From JAJFJD01 sp965228695 (GTDB lineage: Bacteria; Pseudomonadota; Alphaproteobacteria; UBA8366), in the NCBI GenBank assembly GCA_965228695.1, contig CBDDIB010000002.1, forward strand, positions 3,534,001-3,598,000: 64,000 nt of DNA, in the 5' to 3' direction. The translations under genes were made by a program, and so were the position numbers. Positions within the stretch are counted from its first letter, which is position 1, and each line of letters opens with the position of its first letter. The notes beneath the pieces were generated by a model that was not told where the DNA came from, ran no database searches, and saw only the letters and a list, made by a program, of their open reading frames with translations. This document shows positions 52,887 to 60,509 of the stretch, piece after piece.

Positions 52887-54008
52887 GTGTCAGACAAATC
52901 CGATATCACATTCGCCTTTCAAGCGGCGCCGACCAGCGAAGCCCCAAAGCCGGACCGTGACCTGTATCGCGAGGTGATCGAGGACTGCCACATCGGCGCT
53001 GATCTCGGCTTCGAAGCGGCATGGTTCCTCGAACATCATTTCAGCGATTACTATCCGACTCCCAGTCCCTTGGTGTTCATGGCGCACATCGCGGCCGAAT
53101 GTCCGAGCCTCGGCCTGGGAACGTCGGTTCTGGTGCTGCCGTGGTATCACCCGTTGCGCATCGCCGAGGAAATCGCCATGGTCAACGCCTTGACCGACGG
53201 GACGCTGCACATCGGCATGGGGCGGGGGACGGCCAAGTCGGAGTATGACGCCTACGGGGTGGACATGAACGAGGCGCGTGCCCGGTTCGCCGAGACCTAC
53301 CGGCTTATCGACACCGCGCTTACGGGCGAGCCCTTCACCTTTGACGGCCAGTTCCACAAGATCGACAGGGAAATCACGATCCGGCCGTCACCGTTCGGCA
53401 AGCCGATCAACTTCTACGGCGCAATCGGCAGTCCCGGCAGTGCCGGCATCATGGCCGATCTCGGGCTGCCGCCGCTGTGCATCGCGCAGTTCCCCGATCA
53501 TCTGCTCGACCGGATTGTCACGACGTGGCGTCAGCGAACCGGCCAACTCGGCCGGCCCACCGATGCAACCATCCCCATCGCGGCCAAACTGTTCATCGCG
53601 GAGAGCGACGACGCGGCGCGGGACCTGGCCCGCACCTATTTGCCGCGCAACTTCCAGGCCCAGGTGAAACACTATGAGATCGACGCCAATCCCTGGGAGG
53701 ACATCCCGGAGTATGAGGTCTTTTCCAAGATTTTCGCCAACATGAAGCAGATGGCGGATCCAGCGAATATTGACCCGGTCATGGATTTGAACTTTGTCGG
53801 CGGTCCCGACACCATCGCCGACCGCATCAAAGCGTTGCGCGGCCTGGGCTTCAATTACTTCCTCGTGTCGTCGGCAACGCCCGGCGTGCCGAAGGACGTG
53901 CGGCGCGAGATGTACCGCCGTTTCGCCGCCGATGTCGCGCCCCGATTCGATCCTTCGTTTGGCCGTAGCGGAACTAGGCCCAGAATTGCCGCCGCCGGCG
54001 ACGATTAA
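52887..54008 (+). CDS. LLM class flavin-dependent oxidoreductase
   Basis: A 373-residue luciferase-like protein: DLGFEAAWFLEHHFSDYYPTPSPLVFMAHIAA near the N-terminus, YHPLRIAEEIAMVNALTDGTLHIGMGRG, and a C-terminal GGPDTIADRIKALRGLGFNYFLV. The paired HH in LEHHF is common to the LuxA-type branch. It probably oxygenates a small compound with reduced FMN from a reductase elsewhere. GTG start with AGGAGG 5 nt upstream, the strongest ribosome site in this part of the window. A strong hairpin follows its stop. Confidence 0.88.
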   Translation: MSDKSDITFAFQAAPTSEAPKPDRDLYREVIEDCHIGADLGFEAAWFLEHHFSDYYPTPSPLVFMAHIAAECPSLGLGTSVLVLPWYHPLRIAEEIAMVNALTDGTLHIGMGRGTAKSEYDAYGVDMNEARARFAETYRLIDTALTGEPFTFDGQFHKIDREITIRPSPFGKPINFYGAIGSPGSAGIMADLGLPPLCIAQFPDHLLDRIVTTWRQRTGQLGRPTDATIPIAAKLFIAESDDAARDLARTYLPRNFQAQVKHYEIDANPWEDIPEYEVFSKIFANMKQMADPANIDPVMDLNFVGGPDTIADRIKALRGLGFNYFLVSSATPGVPKDVRREMYRRFAADVAPRFDPSFGRSGTRPRIAAAGDD

Positions 54009-54031
54009 GAAACGGCCAGCCACAAAGAAAC

Positions 54032-54065
54032 GCGCGGCCCGGCATATTATTTCCGGACCGCGCGT
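54032..54065. terminator. Bidirectional hairpin terminator
   Basis: CGCGCGGCCCGG (54032-54043) pairs with CCGGACCGCGCG (54054-54065): 12 pairs with one mismatch around a 10-base AT loop. It lies between the convergent LLM gene (ending 54008) and the sorting-tail protein gene (ending 54095). It is followed by A/T-containing runs on both sides, including TCTTTGTTT on the plus strand. Confidence 0.65.
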
Positions 54066-54094
54066 AACGGTGAGAAAGTCTTTGTTTCGGTGGC

Positions 54095-54835
54095 TTACGT
54101 CGAAGCGATCTTCCGCCGGCGCGTGAAGCCGATCAGGGCCATCAGCCCCGTCAGGAACAACCAAACGGCGCCCGGCAACGGCACTTGCGAGACCCGCACC
54201 AGAATTTCTTCGCCAGCCTGGCCGCCCACTTCCGCGATAAACAGGGTCAGGCCCGGCGTGATCGCGATATCGGCGAAGCTAACGACCAGCGTTCCGCCGT
54301 CACCGAAGGTGAGGAACCCGTTGGCCGCGAAGATGCTGTCGCTCGAAATCGCGTCGAACGTATCCAAGGTGGCCACACCGGTGTTGATCGTCGTTGCGTC
54401 AACCGCACCGAAAACCGGCCCCGGTACCGGACCCGCGGGACCCGCGGCGCCGAGATTCGGCAGTTGGTTCGTATTGGTGGTCGGACGTGTAGTTCCCGCT
54501 TGGAACGCAAAGCTCAAGGGCGTGAACTGGTCACTCGTGGTCGTCAGGTCGCCGTCACCGTCGAGGATCAACCCGTCCAAATCGAAACCCGAGAAGACGC
54601 CATCCGCGCCACCCTGCACGATGCCGTCGTCGATCAACGTGATCGAACTCACCACGCTCAGGCCGAGCCCGGACAGACTGACGCTGAACAGCTTGCTGTT
54701 CGTACCCACCGTCATGCCCGTATCGGTCGGCGCAATGTCGACCGAGGCCGCCCGAGCGGGCGCCATACTCAACACGAACGCGACTCCCGCCACCGCGGCA
54801 ATCGCGAAAAATCCTTTAAACGATGTCTTCATCAT
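54095..54835 (-). CDS. Secreted protein with VPLPG/VPLPA-type C-terminal sorting signal
   Basis: The 246-residue product has a signal peptide (about 1-29, cleavage after ARA). The mature region is rich in Ser, Thr, Gly and Asp and in beta-strand pattern (SLSGLGLSVVSSITLIDDG, SGFDLDGLILDGDGDLTTTS). The tail VPLPGAVWLFLTGLMAL...RRRK is the VPLPA-CTERM signal, recognised by an exosortase. This predicts an envelope or extracellular-matrix protein, perhaps Ca2+-binding through its Asp-rich turns. GGGAG is 5 nt before the first of two adjacent ATGs. No exosortase is nearby. Confidence 0.8.
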   Translation of the reverse strand: MMKTSFKGFFAIAAVAGVAFVLSMAPARAASVDIAPTDTGMTVGTNSKLFSVSLSGLGLSVVSSITLIDDGIVQGGADGVFSGFDLDGLILDGDGDLTTTSDQFTPLSFAFQAGTTRPTTNTNQLPNLGAAGPAGPVPGPVFGAVDATTINTGVATLDTFDAISSDSIFAANGFLTFGDGGTLVVSFADIAITPGLTLFIAEVGGQAGEEILVRVSQVPLPGAVWLFLTGLMALIGFTRRRKIAST

Positions 54836-55233
54836 AAATGCTCCCGCACAGACTTCCCCTAATAGACCAACCCAGCATCCCTCCGTGCCATGACCTTAAA
54901 GTCCGAGCACCCTGAACAACAATGCCCAATAAAGTGGCACGGACAGGTATTTCTACTTACCACTTCCGCGTAAGTTATTGATTTTAATATCATCTGACGG
55001 GTAACCCCTCGGATCGGCGCATCCAAAGTGGTATCGGGCATCGCGCAACATCGCCAAACAGTTGGGACGATCCATACGGCGCGTGCCGCTACCGCGGTAT
55101 CTCCCCCATTTGCGCTACCCAAATGCGCCGCATCCAATCCTTTGGTTCGATTGTCTCCCACCAAAGTTCAGAAGATGCTGGGCTTACGCCGGCAAGATTC
55201 TAACGACCGGCGACTCGAATAGGGGAGGATTCG
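54836..55233. other. Intergenic region between divergent sorting-tail and small-protein genes
   Basis: No gene is supported in these 398 bases. The left 170 bases are AT-richer and should carry the promoter of the minus-strand sorting-tail gene. A sigma-54-like TGGCAC box on the minus strand (54874-54890) has a one-base-wrong spacing to its GC element and was not accepted. The AGGGGAGG just before 55234 is the ribosome site of the next gene. Confidence 0.5.
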
Positions 55234-55446
55234 ATGGCCGGCACCGTAATTCGGTTTCCACAACGCAAAAAGCCCGCGATCGCCGCGCGCGACCAACGTC
55301 CCGAGACGAACGACACGATCACCTTCACGCGCAACTCGCTGCGGCCCACGACCACGGCCCATCCTGCGATGGCGCCGCCAACTTCGGGGATCGAGCATAC
55401 CCCCTGGACGGATCTTGTTACGCGAGATTTCGACGGGCGGGGATAA
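55234..55446 (+). CDS. Small hypothetical protein, 70 residues
   Basis: MAGTVIRFPQRKKPAIAARD, then a Thr/Pro-rich middle (NSLRPTTTAHPAMAPPTSG) and TPWTDLVTRDFDGRG. An AGGGGAGG lies 5 nt before the ATG, which strongly supports translation. The VIRFPQRKK opening occurs in many short proteobacterial proteins, but I know no function. A perfect 6-bp hairpin (CGGCGG...CCGCCG, 55449-55465) follows the stop directly and could be a terminator. The next 297 bases to 55743 hold no supportable gene. Confidence 0.55.
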   Translation: MAGTVIRFPQRKKPAIAARDQRPETNDTITFTRNSLRPTTTAHPAMAPPTSGIEHTPWTDLVTRDFDGRG

Positions 55447-55743
55447 ATCGGCGGCGCAACCGCCGTCCGACGGTGCGCCAGGGCATGGCCGCCGCCATGA
55501 CCGTCATTGGCCTCGAAGTGTCGTTGATAAGCAAGGGATGAGGGCGATCACTCGGGACCGGAGAAGAAGATGGTTGCCCCGCAGCGCTGCTGGATTTCCG
55601 ACAAATAGAGGGGGCGACGGGGCGTTTGGTCTTGCCCCCGGTTATCGACACGTCCGGAGAACACGCCCCAATCTAAAATACGCCGCGGGCATTACGGAAA
55701 TTTTACGGTCGTCGGATGCTTGGCGGACAAGCGGGCGGAACCA

Positions 55744-56265
55744 CTACCCGGCGATCACCCTCGCGAAATATGCCGGATCCAGCGCACGTTCGCCGAAGAG
55801 CGATAACACGAGAAGCATGTCCACCGTCACGCCGTCGCTGGCCAGGGGCAGGGCCAGACGCTCAAAAGGCACGAAATCCTTTTCCGGATTGAGATCGCAA
55901 ACACCTAAATTCCAAAACGGTTTGCGGCTGTCGATGGTCGCGATAAAAGCCCGATATGAAGATCGGGATTCAAACTGATCGAATGCCTCGTCGAGAAATT
56001 GGCCCGAGTAGCTTTGTCCGAAGTGATCGCTGATGCGTTCACCGGTCAATCGCACCCTGAATCGAGGTGGATCGCCGACAACGTCGATCAGTCTTATATT
56101 GGGCAGGAGATCCGGAAAATCGAGCGGATCGATATGCTGGCGTCCCGGCAGCCGGTCGCCTTGGTGCAACGCGCGCCAATATTGAATTAACCGGCGGACC
56201 TTCTCGCTGCTGCCAGCGGGAAGAGTGTCCAAATCCCATATTGTATCGTCGTTTGCCTCTACCAT
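55744..56265 (-). CDS. PAS_5-domain protein
   Basis: A 173-residue single-domain protein of the PAS_5 (DUF1488-free, alphaproteobacterial PAS) type: RRLIQYWRALHQGDRLPGRQHIDPLDFPDLLPNI is the typical N-terminal cap, followed by IRLIDVVGDPPRFRVRLTGERI and a C-terminal sheet (FERLALPLASDGVTVDMLLVLSLF). Such proteins are stand-alone sensors, often with unknown output. A dyad GGATAC-N7-GTATCC lies 20 bp upstream of the ATG (56285-56303) and may be an operator. The upstream MIPS-fusion gene is divergent. Confidence 0.8.
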   Translation of the reverse strand: MVEANDDTIWDLDTLPAGSSEKVRRLIQYWRALHQGDRLPGRQHIDPLDFPDLLPNIRLIDVVGDPPRFRVRLTGERISDHFGQSYSGQFLDEAFDQFESRSSYRAFIATIDSRKPFWNLGVCDLNPEKDFVPFERLALPLASDGVTVDMLLVLSLFGERALDPAYFARVIAG

Positions 56266-56637
56266 CGGATGAACCCGTAGTGATGGATACTACTATGGTA
56301 TCCTTGCTACGATTAATCGCGCGTTAACGATCGGATCGGAACACGACCCATCTCCTTGCGGCGGGTTCATCGCGACATTGAGTCACGCACCGCACCCGTA
56401 GTGTCAGACGGCCATTGACAAGAGCGGTAACTTTACTGTCAAAACCCACAGCAACGTGTTTTATCTATGGCGCAATTAGGGTATTCGCCTGTGGGCCGGG
56501 GGGGCTCTCCAGCACAATGATCCATAAAGAGTGGCCGACTTCGTCTCTTGTGGTTCGATGCGGTTGACCTAAATCCGGTATCGACGTTCACCATGCCTTA
56601 GCGCCCGAGTGGCGGAACAAGGACAAAGAGTATTCGC
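56266..56637. other. Intergenic region between PAS gene and inositol synthase fusion gene
   Basis: These 372 bases contain no supportable gene. Seen are the dyad GGATAC-TACTATG-GTATCC (56285-56303) near the PAS gene, an AT-rich part around 56425-56480 that may hold the promoter of the fusion gene, and a G run (56498-56506). Bases 56601-56618 resemble a tRNA-Leu 5' end by chance but continue into the leader of the fusion gene. Confidence 0.5.
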
Positions 56638-58518
56638 ATGTCAAAAATCAAGATTGCCATCGCCGGCGTCGGTAACTGTGCATCTTCCCTGGTTCAGGGG
56701 CTGGAGTATTACCGGACCAACAACGCGGCGGACTCCGCCGGCTTGATGCATTCCGAAATCGCCGGACATGGACCCGCGGACATCGAAGTCGTCGCCGCGT
56801 TCGACATCGATCGCCGGAAAGTCGGAAAGCCGCTGGAACAAGCGATCTTCGCACACCCCAACTGCACAACCGTGTTCCAGCAAGCGCTGCCGGTTTCGGA
56901 CGTCATCGTATCGATGGCGCCGGTACTGGACGGCATCGCGGATCATATGGACGACTATGACGACGATCGCGCCTTTCGCGTAGCGGACGCGGAGCCGGTG
57001 AACGTCGCCGAAGTGCTGAAGGAAACCGGCGCCGAAGTACTCGTCTGCTACATGCCGGTCGGCTCCGAGGAAGCGGTCCGGCACTACGCGGAAGCGTGCC
57101 TCGAGGCAAAAGTCGGCATGGTGAACTGCGTGCCCGTCTTCATCGCATCCGATCCGGCATGGGCCGCGCGCTTCCGCGAGGCCGGGGTTCCCATCGTCGG
57201 CGACGACATCAAGAGCCAAGTCGGCGCCACGATCGTCCATCGGACGCTCGGCCGCCTGTTCAACGACCGCGGCGTCGCCCTCGACCGGACCTATCAGCTC
57301 AACACAGGCGGCAACACGGACTTCCTGAACATGCTGGAGAAGTCCCGGCTCAAGTCGAAAAAGAAATCCAAGACGCAGTCCGTCCAGTCGCAGTTGGACG
57401 AGGAGATGGAAGGCGACGACATCCACATCGGCCCGTCCGACTATGTGCCCTGGCAGAACGACAACAAGGTCGCCTTCATCCGGATGGAGGGACGCGGCTT
57501 CGGCGATGTCCCGATGCATTTGGAGCTTCGCCTTTCCGTCGAGGACTCGCCGAACAGCGCGGGCGTCGTGATCGATGCGCTGCGCTGCGCCAAACTCGGC
57601 CTCGACCGTGGAATCGGCGGCCCGCTGGAAGCGCCGTCGTCCTATTACATGAAAAGCCCGCCGGTGCAGGTGCGCGACCACGCGGCCCGCATTTCGACCG
57701 ATGCCTTTATCTCGGGCAAGTCGCCGACGCTGGCTTTCGCTCAACCGGGATCGCAAAACGTATCGATTGATGCCGGTGACCGTGTCGAAACGGCGCTGAT
57801 CCTCGCTGCTGGATACGGCTCGCGCCTGTTCCCGAATGCGAGCCTGCCGAAGCCGCTGGCACCGGTGGCAGGCGCAACCATGGCGGAATGGGTCGTCCAA
57901 ACGCTGAAGAACAGCGTCGGAACGAAGCGTTTTGTCGTCACGCTCGGCCACGAGGCGGACATGGTCCGTGCGCATTTCGAATCGGTCGCCCGCCGCAACG
58001 ACGTTGCCGTGGATTTCGTGCAGTCGGACAACTGGGAAGCCGGCAACGGCGCCAGTACGCTTGCCGCCGCCGAGCTGCTCGCCGATGAGCGGTTCGTGCT
58101 GACCATGTGCGATCATCTCTACGACCCGTCCTTGCCGATACGGTTGGTTCAGGACGCCCCGACGTCGGGCGGTATGCGGCTCGCGGTCGATATGGCCAAG
58201 CAGGCGATCTTCGACGTGGACGACGCCACCAAGGTAACGATCGACGGGGAGAATATCCGCGAAATCAATAAGGAGTTGGCCGATTGGGATGCCGCGGATA
58301 CCGGCGTGATGTATTGCACCGCCGGTCTGTTCGATGCGCTGCGGCAAGCCGCGGCGGATGGAGAACACGGCCTCTCCGACGGGTTGCGCCGTTTGGCGCA
58401 TAGCGGCAAGGCACAGGTCAGCGATGTCACCGGTTCCTGGTGGCTCGACGTCGACACGCCGGAGGCACTACGGATGGCGGAAGAGTTCCTGGCCGGATCG
58501 GCCCGGTCGGTCGGCTAA
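56638..58518 (+). CDS. Fusion of inositol-3-phosphate synthase and sugar-phosphate nucleotidyltransferase
   Basis: A 626-residue cytoplasmic protein in two parts. Residues 1 to about 350 are a bacterial/archaeal-type myo-inositol-3-phosphate synthase (GVGNCASSLVQGLEYYR at 10-26, LNTGGNTDFLNM at 221-232, SYYMKSPP at 335-342), making inositol phosphate from glucose 6-phosphate with NAD. After a linker, residues about 384-626 are an NTP_transferase (LILAAGYGSRL, LPKPLAPV at 404-411, MCDHLYDP), matching CTP:inositol-1-phosphate cytidylyltransferase in position in the pathway. Together they would deliver CDP-inositol. The CDP-alcohol transferase gene is tail-to-tail, 25 bp away. The cytidylyl specificity is inferred. 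Confidence 0.85.
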   Translation: MSKIKIAIAGVGNCASSLVQGLEYYRTNNAADSAGLMHSEIAGHGPADIEVVAAFDIDRRKVGKPLEQAIFAHPNCTTVFQQALPVSDVIVSMAPVLDGIADHMDDYDDDRAFRVADAEPVNVAEVLKETGAEVLVCYMPVGSEEAVRHYAEACLEAKVGMVNCVPVFIASDPAWAARFREAGVPIVGDDIKSQVGATIVHRTLGRLFNDRGVALDRTYQLNTGGNTDFLNMLEKSRLKSKKKSKTQSVQSQLDEEMEGDDIHIGPSDYVPWQNDNKVAFIRMEGRGFGDVPMHLELRLSVEDSPNSAGVVIDALRCAKLGLDRGIGGPLEAPSSYYMKSPPVQVRDHAARISTDAFISGKSPTLAFAQPGSQNVSIDAGDRVETALILAAGYGSRLFPNASLPKPLAPVAGATMAEWVVQTLKNSVGTKRFVVTLGHEADMVRAHFESVARRNDVAVDFVQSDNWEAGNGASTLAAAELLADERFVLTMCDHLYDPSLPIRLVQDAPTSGGMRLAVDMAKQAIFDVDDATKVTIDGENIREINKELADWDAADTGVMYCTAGLFDALRQAAADGEHGLSDGLRRLAHSGKAQVSDVTGSWWLDVDTPEALRMAEEFLAGSARSVG

Positions 58519-58543
58519 CGGGCCGAGCGAGACGAGGGGCGGC

Positions 58544-59632
58544 TTAGGACCGCCGCTCGCGCCACGCCACGAACAGAACGAGCAGCAGAAAGATAGGCGC
58601 GCCAATGCCGGCCAGCGCCAGGAACCACGCGGCCTTGCCGAACAGCGACAGCGCGAAAACGAGATAGATAAAGTCGCGCCGCGATAGATCGTCCAGAAGC
58701 TTGGTCAACCGGGCCGACTGCTGCCCGGCGCCGGCAACGGATGTGTAAACGGGACCGGTATCGCTGCGGTCTTTGACCTCCTTCGCGCGCAGGGTCAGGC
58801 CATACACGGCGAGCGCCGATCCCGCGGCCCCGATAACCGCGCTGATGCCGAGATAGAGCGGCCAGGGCGTATCGCTGGCGATGTACCAGCCCCAACCCAT
58901 GCAGCCGAAAACGGCGATATGCACCAAGTTATCGCCGATGAAATCCAGAATGCCGCCAAGCCGGCTTTCCCGGTAGGTCAGGCGCGCCAACTCGCCGTCG
59001 CATCCGTCGAGAACCGAATGCGTCACGAACAGCAGCGCACCGACGGTTTGCAGCGCGGCGGTATCCGACAAAAAGAAGGGCGCGCCCGCCAGGCCGATCA
59101 GCATGCTCACGATCGTCATCTGATTGGGCGTAACGCCCCAATTCACGATGCGCCGGGAAACGAAGATCGAAATCGGCCGGGCGAAATGCCGCGACATGAA
59201 TCCGTCGGTCGTCTTGACCAGTGCCCCGAGAAGCCGGGAACGGGCCGTGTCCAGCCCGGCAAAATTCGTGACCCGATGCAGTAAGGTGGCGTCACCTTGA
59301 TCGGCGAGCACTTTCAGACCGTCCACTTCGCCCAAGGTATCGACTGAGATCGTTACCGGCGCGTCGACGATTGGATCTGAATCCGCCGAAACGCTCACGC
59401 CCGGAACGCCCGCCACGAGGGTACGCATGCGTCCGGCATCTTCTTCGCCGGCCGCCACGATGTGCTGCACCGCAAACCCGGCACGCCGCGCCGCCAACAC
59501 CAACCGGCGCAGCAGGCTCAGCCCCAGCAGCTGCGTCGCCGGATCGACGGCCGGATTCCGCGCATCGATCAAAAGATCCGCGGATTCATGCGCCGCAGGC
59601 GGAGAGGAGTCGAAATCGGGTCGGGCACTCAT
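58544..59632 (-). CDS. CDP-alcohol phosphatidyltransferase, DIPP-synthase-like
   Basis: A 362-residue membrane enzyme. The C-terminal part (about 140-362) starts KTTDGFMSRHFARPIS, as in di-myo-inositol-phosphate-phosphate synthases. It has the full CDP-OH-P motif D209-GC-D212-G-EL-A-R217-x8-G226-x3-D230-x3-D234 and about five membrane helices. The N-terminal 20-135 resembles a nucleotidyltransferase that has lost its LAAGxGxR loop. It should join a CDP-activated head group, plausibly CDP-inositol from the convergent fusion protein, to an alcohol or phosphate acceptor. The start at 59632 avoids overlap with the next gene; no strong ribosome site is seen. Confidence 0.8.
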   Translation of the reverse strand: MSARPDFDSSPPAAHESADLLIDARNPAVDPATQLLGLSLLRRLVLAARRAGFAVQHIVAAGEEDAGRMRTLVAGVPGVSVSADSDPIVDAPVTISVDTLGEVDGLKVLADQGDATLLHRVTNFAGLDTARSRLLGALVKTTDGFMSRHFARPISIFVSRRIVNWGVTPNQMTIVSMLIGLAGAPFFLSDTAALQTVGALLFVTHSVLDGCDGELARLTYRESRLGGILDFIGDNLVHIAVFGCMGWGWYIASDTPWPLYLGISAVIGAAGSALAVYGLTLRAKEVKDRSDTGPVYTSVAGAGQQSARLTKLLDDLSRRDFIYLVFALSLFGKAAWFLALAGIGAPIFLLLVLFVAWRERRS

Positions 59633-59812
59633 GGCCAGAGAGTATTGGACCACGCTAGGCAAATGCCACAGAAATTTGCAGCGACCGAAATCTGATTTCC
59701 CATACCGGCGGATACCGGAAATGCGCGGCGGTGCCGAAGCTTGTATAGTGGCGTCAAGGAAAAGGCTGACATGAAGGCCTGACCGCGCGGTCAGGCGACG
59801 GAAGAGGGTGCG

Positions 59813-60433
59813 ATGTCGAATATCGAGGAACTTCAAGCCGCTACCAAGGATATGAGCGCGGAAGACCTACTGCAATATCTGATCACCGACGCGTTTCCGG
59901 CGAAGACGATTGTCAGCGCCTCTCTGCGTGGCCGCAGCGTCGTCCTCCTCCAGATGATTGCCAAGATCGACCCATCCACCCCAATCGTATTTTGCCATGC
60001 ACCCAATTCCCATCCCGACAGCCAGGAATTCAGAGCCAAACTCGTCGCGCAATTGGGCCTGACCGCCATTCGCGACACCGCGGACAACGAGGGCGACGCA
60101 TTACCGGGCGATTGCGATCACAGCGAATTCCTTTGGGCGGAAGACCCGGTCGATCATACCCGTGTCTATGCAACCACCCGTTTGAACCGGACCCTGTCGG
60201 ATTTCGACTGTTGGGTAAGCGGCGTGTACCACGGTCCCTACGGCGGCGAACCGGGCCCCCGCATCCGCGAAGAAGGCCGGCTGCTGAGAATTGACCCCTT
60301 AGCGGGCTGGAGTCAGGACGATGTACGTGGATTCATGAAGGAACACGGGCTGTCCTACCATCCGCGTGCCACATTGCCCCGAAGCAAGCCCGCCGCGGAC
60401 CAACCGGATACGGTACCGACCTATCACTTCTAA
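59813..60433 (+). CDS. PAPS-reductase-like protein lacking the catalytic cysteine
   Basis: A 206-residue protein with the PAPS reductase/adenine-nucleotide alpha-hydrolase plan: TIVSASLRGRSVVLLQMI (nucleotide loop region), IDPSTPIVFCHAPNSHPDSQEFRAKL, VSGVYHGPYGG at the substrate loop, and LLRIDPLAGWSQDDVRGFMKEHGLSYHP. In CysH, assimilatory reductases carry a C-terminal ECG-H Cys and many also have paired cysteines for an iron-sulfur cluster. Here the C-terminus is TLPRSKPAADQPDTVPTYHF with no Cys. It may bind an adenylyl nucleotide but is unlikely to reduce PAPS. It starts close to the CDP-alcohol transferase, divergently. Confidence 0.75.
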   Translation: MSNIEELQAATKDMSAEDLLQYLITDAFPAKTIVSASLRGRSVVLLQMIAKIDPSTPIVFCHAPNSHPDSQEFRAKLVAQLGLTAIRDTADNEGDALPGDCDHSEFLWAEDPVDHTRVYATTRLNRTLSDFDCWVSGVYHGPYGGEPGPRIREEGRLLRIDPLAGWSQDDVRGFMKEHGLSYHPRATLPRSKPAADQPDTVPTYHF

Positions 60434-60465
60434 CGATTCCCGGGGGCGTCAAGATTTGTCGTAAA

Positions 60466-60480
60466 GACGGATTTTCCGTC
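60466..60480. terminator. Small hairpin after PAPS-reductase-like gene
   Basis: GACGGA-TTT-TCCGTC is a perfect 6-bp stem with a 3-base loop, 32 bases after the stop of the reductase-like gene. No T tract follows, so it is a weak terminator candidate; it may instead affect the leader of the phosphoesterase gene. Confidence 0.3.
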
Positions 60481-60509
60481 CGCCGTTCCCTTTGCTATAC
60501 ATCCGCATC

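Noticed and set aside
54874..54890. Sigma-54-like promoter (TGGCACG...GC) upstream of the sorting-tail gene
   Set aside because: The GG and GC elements are separated by 11 instead of 10 bases and the -12 element lacks TTGC.
55415..55978. A 187-codon plus-strand open frame
   Set aside because: It runs antisense into the PAS_5 gene, has low-complexity Arg/Ser content and no ribosome site.
56601..56620. Sequence like the 5' end of tRNA-Leu (GCGCCCGAGTGGCGGAAC)
   Set aside because: No anticodon, variable or T arms follow; the sequence runs straight into the leader of the inositol synthase fusion gene.
59633..59836. Longer N-terminus for the CDP-alcohol transferase
   Set aside because: It would overlap the start of the divergent PAPS-reductase-like gene and its sequence has no domain-like features.
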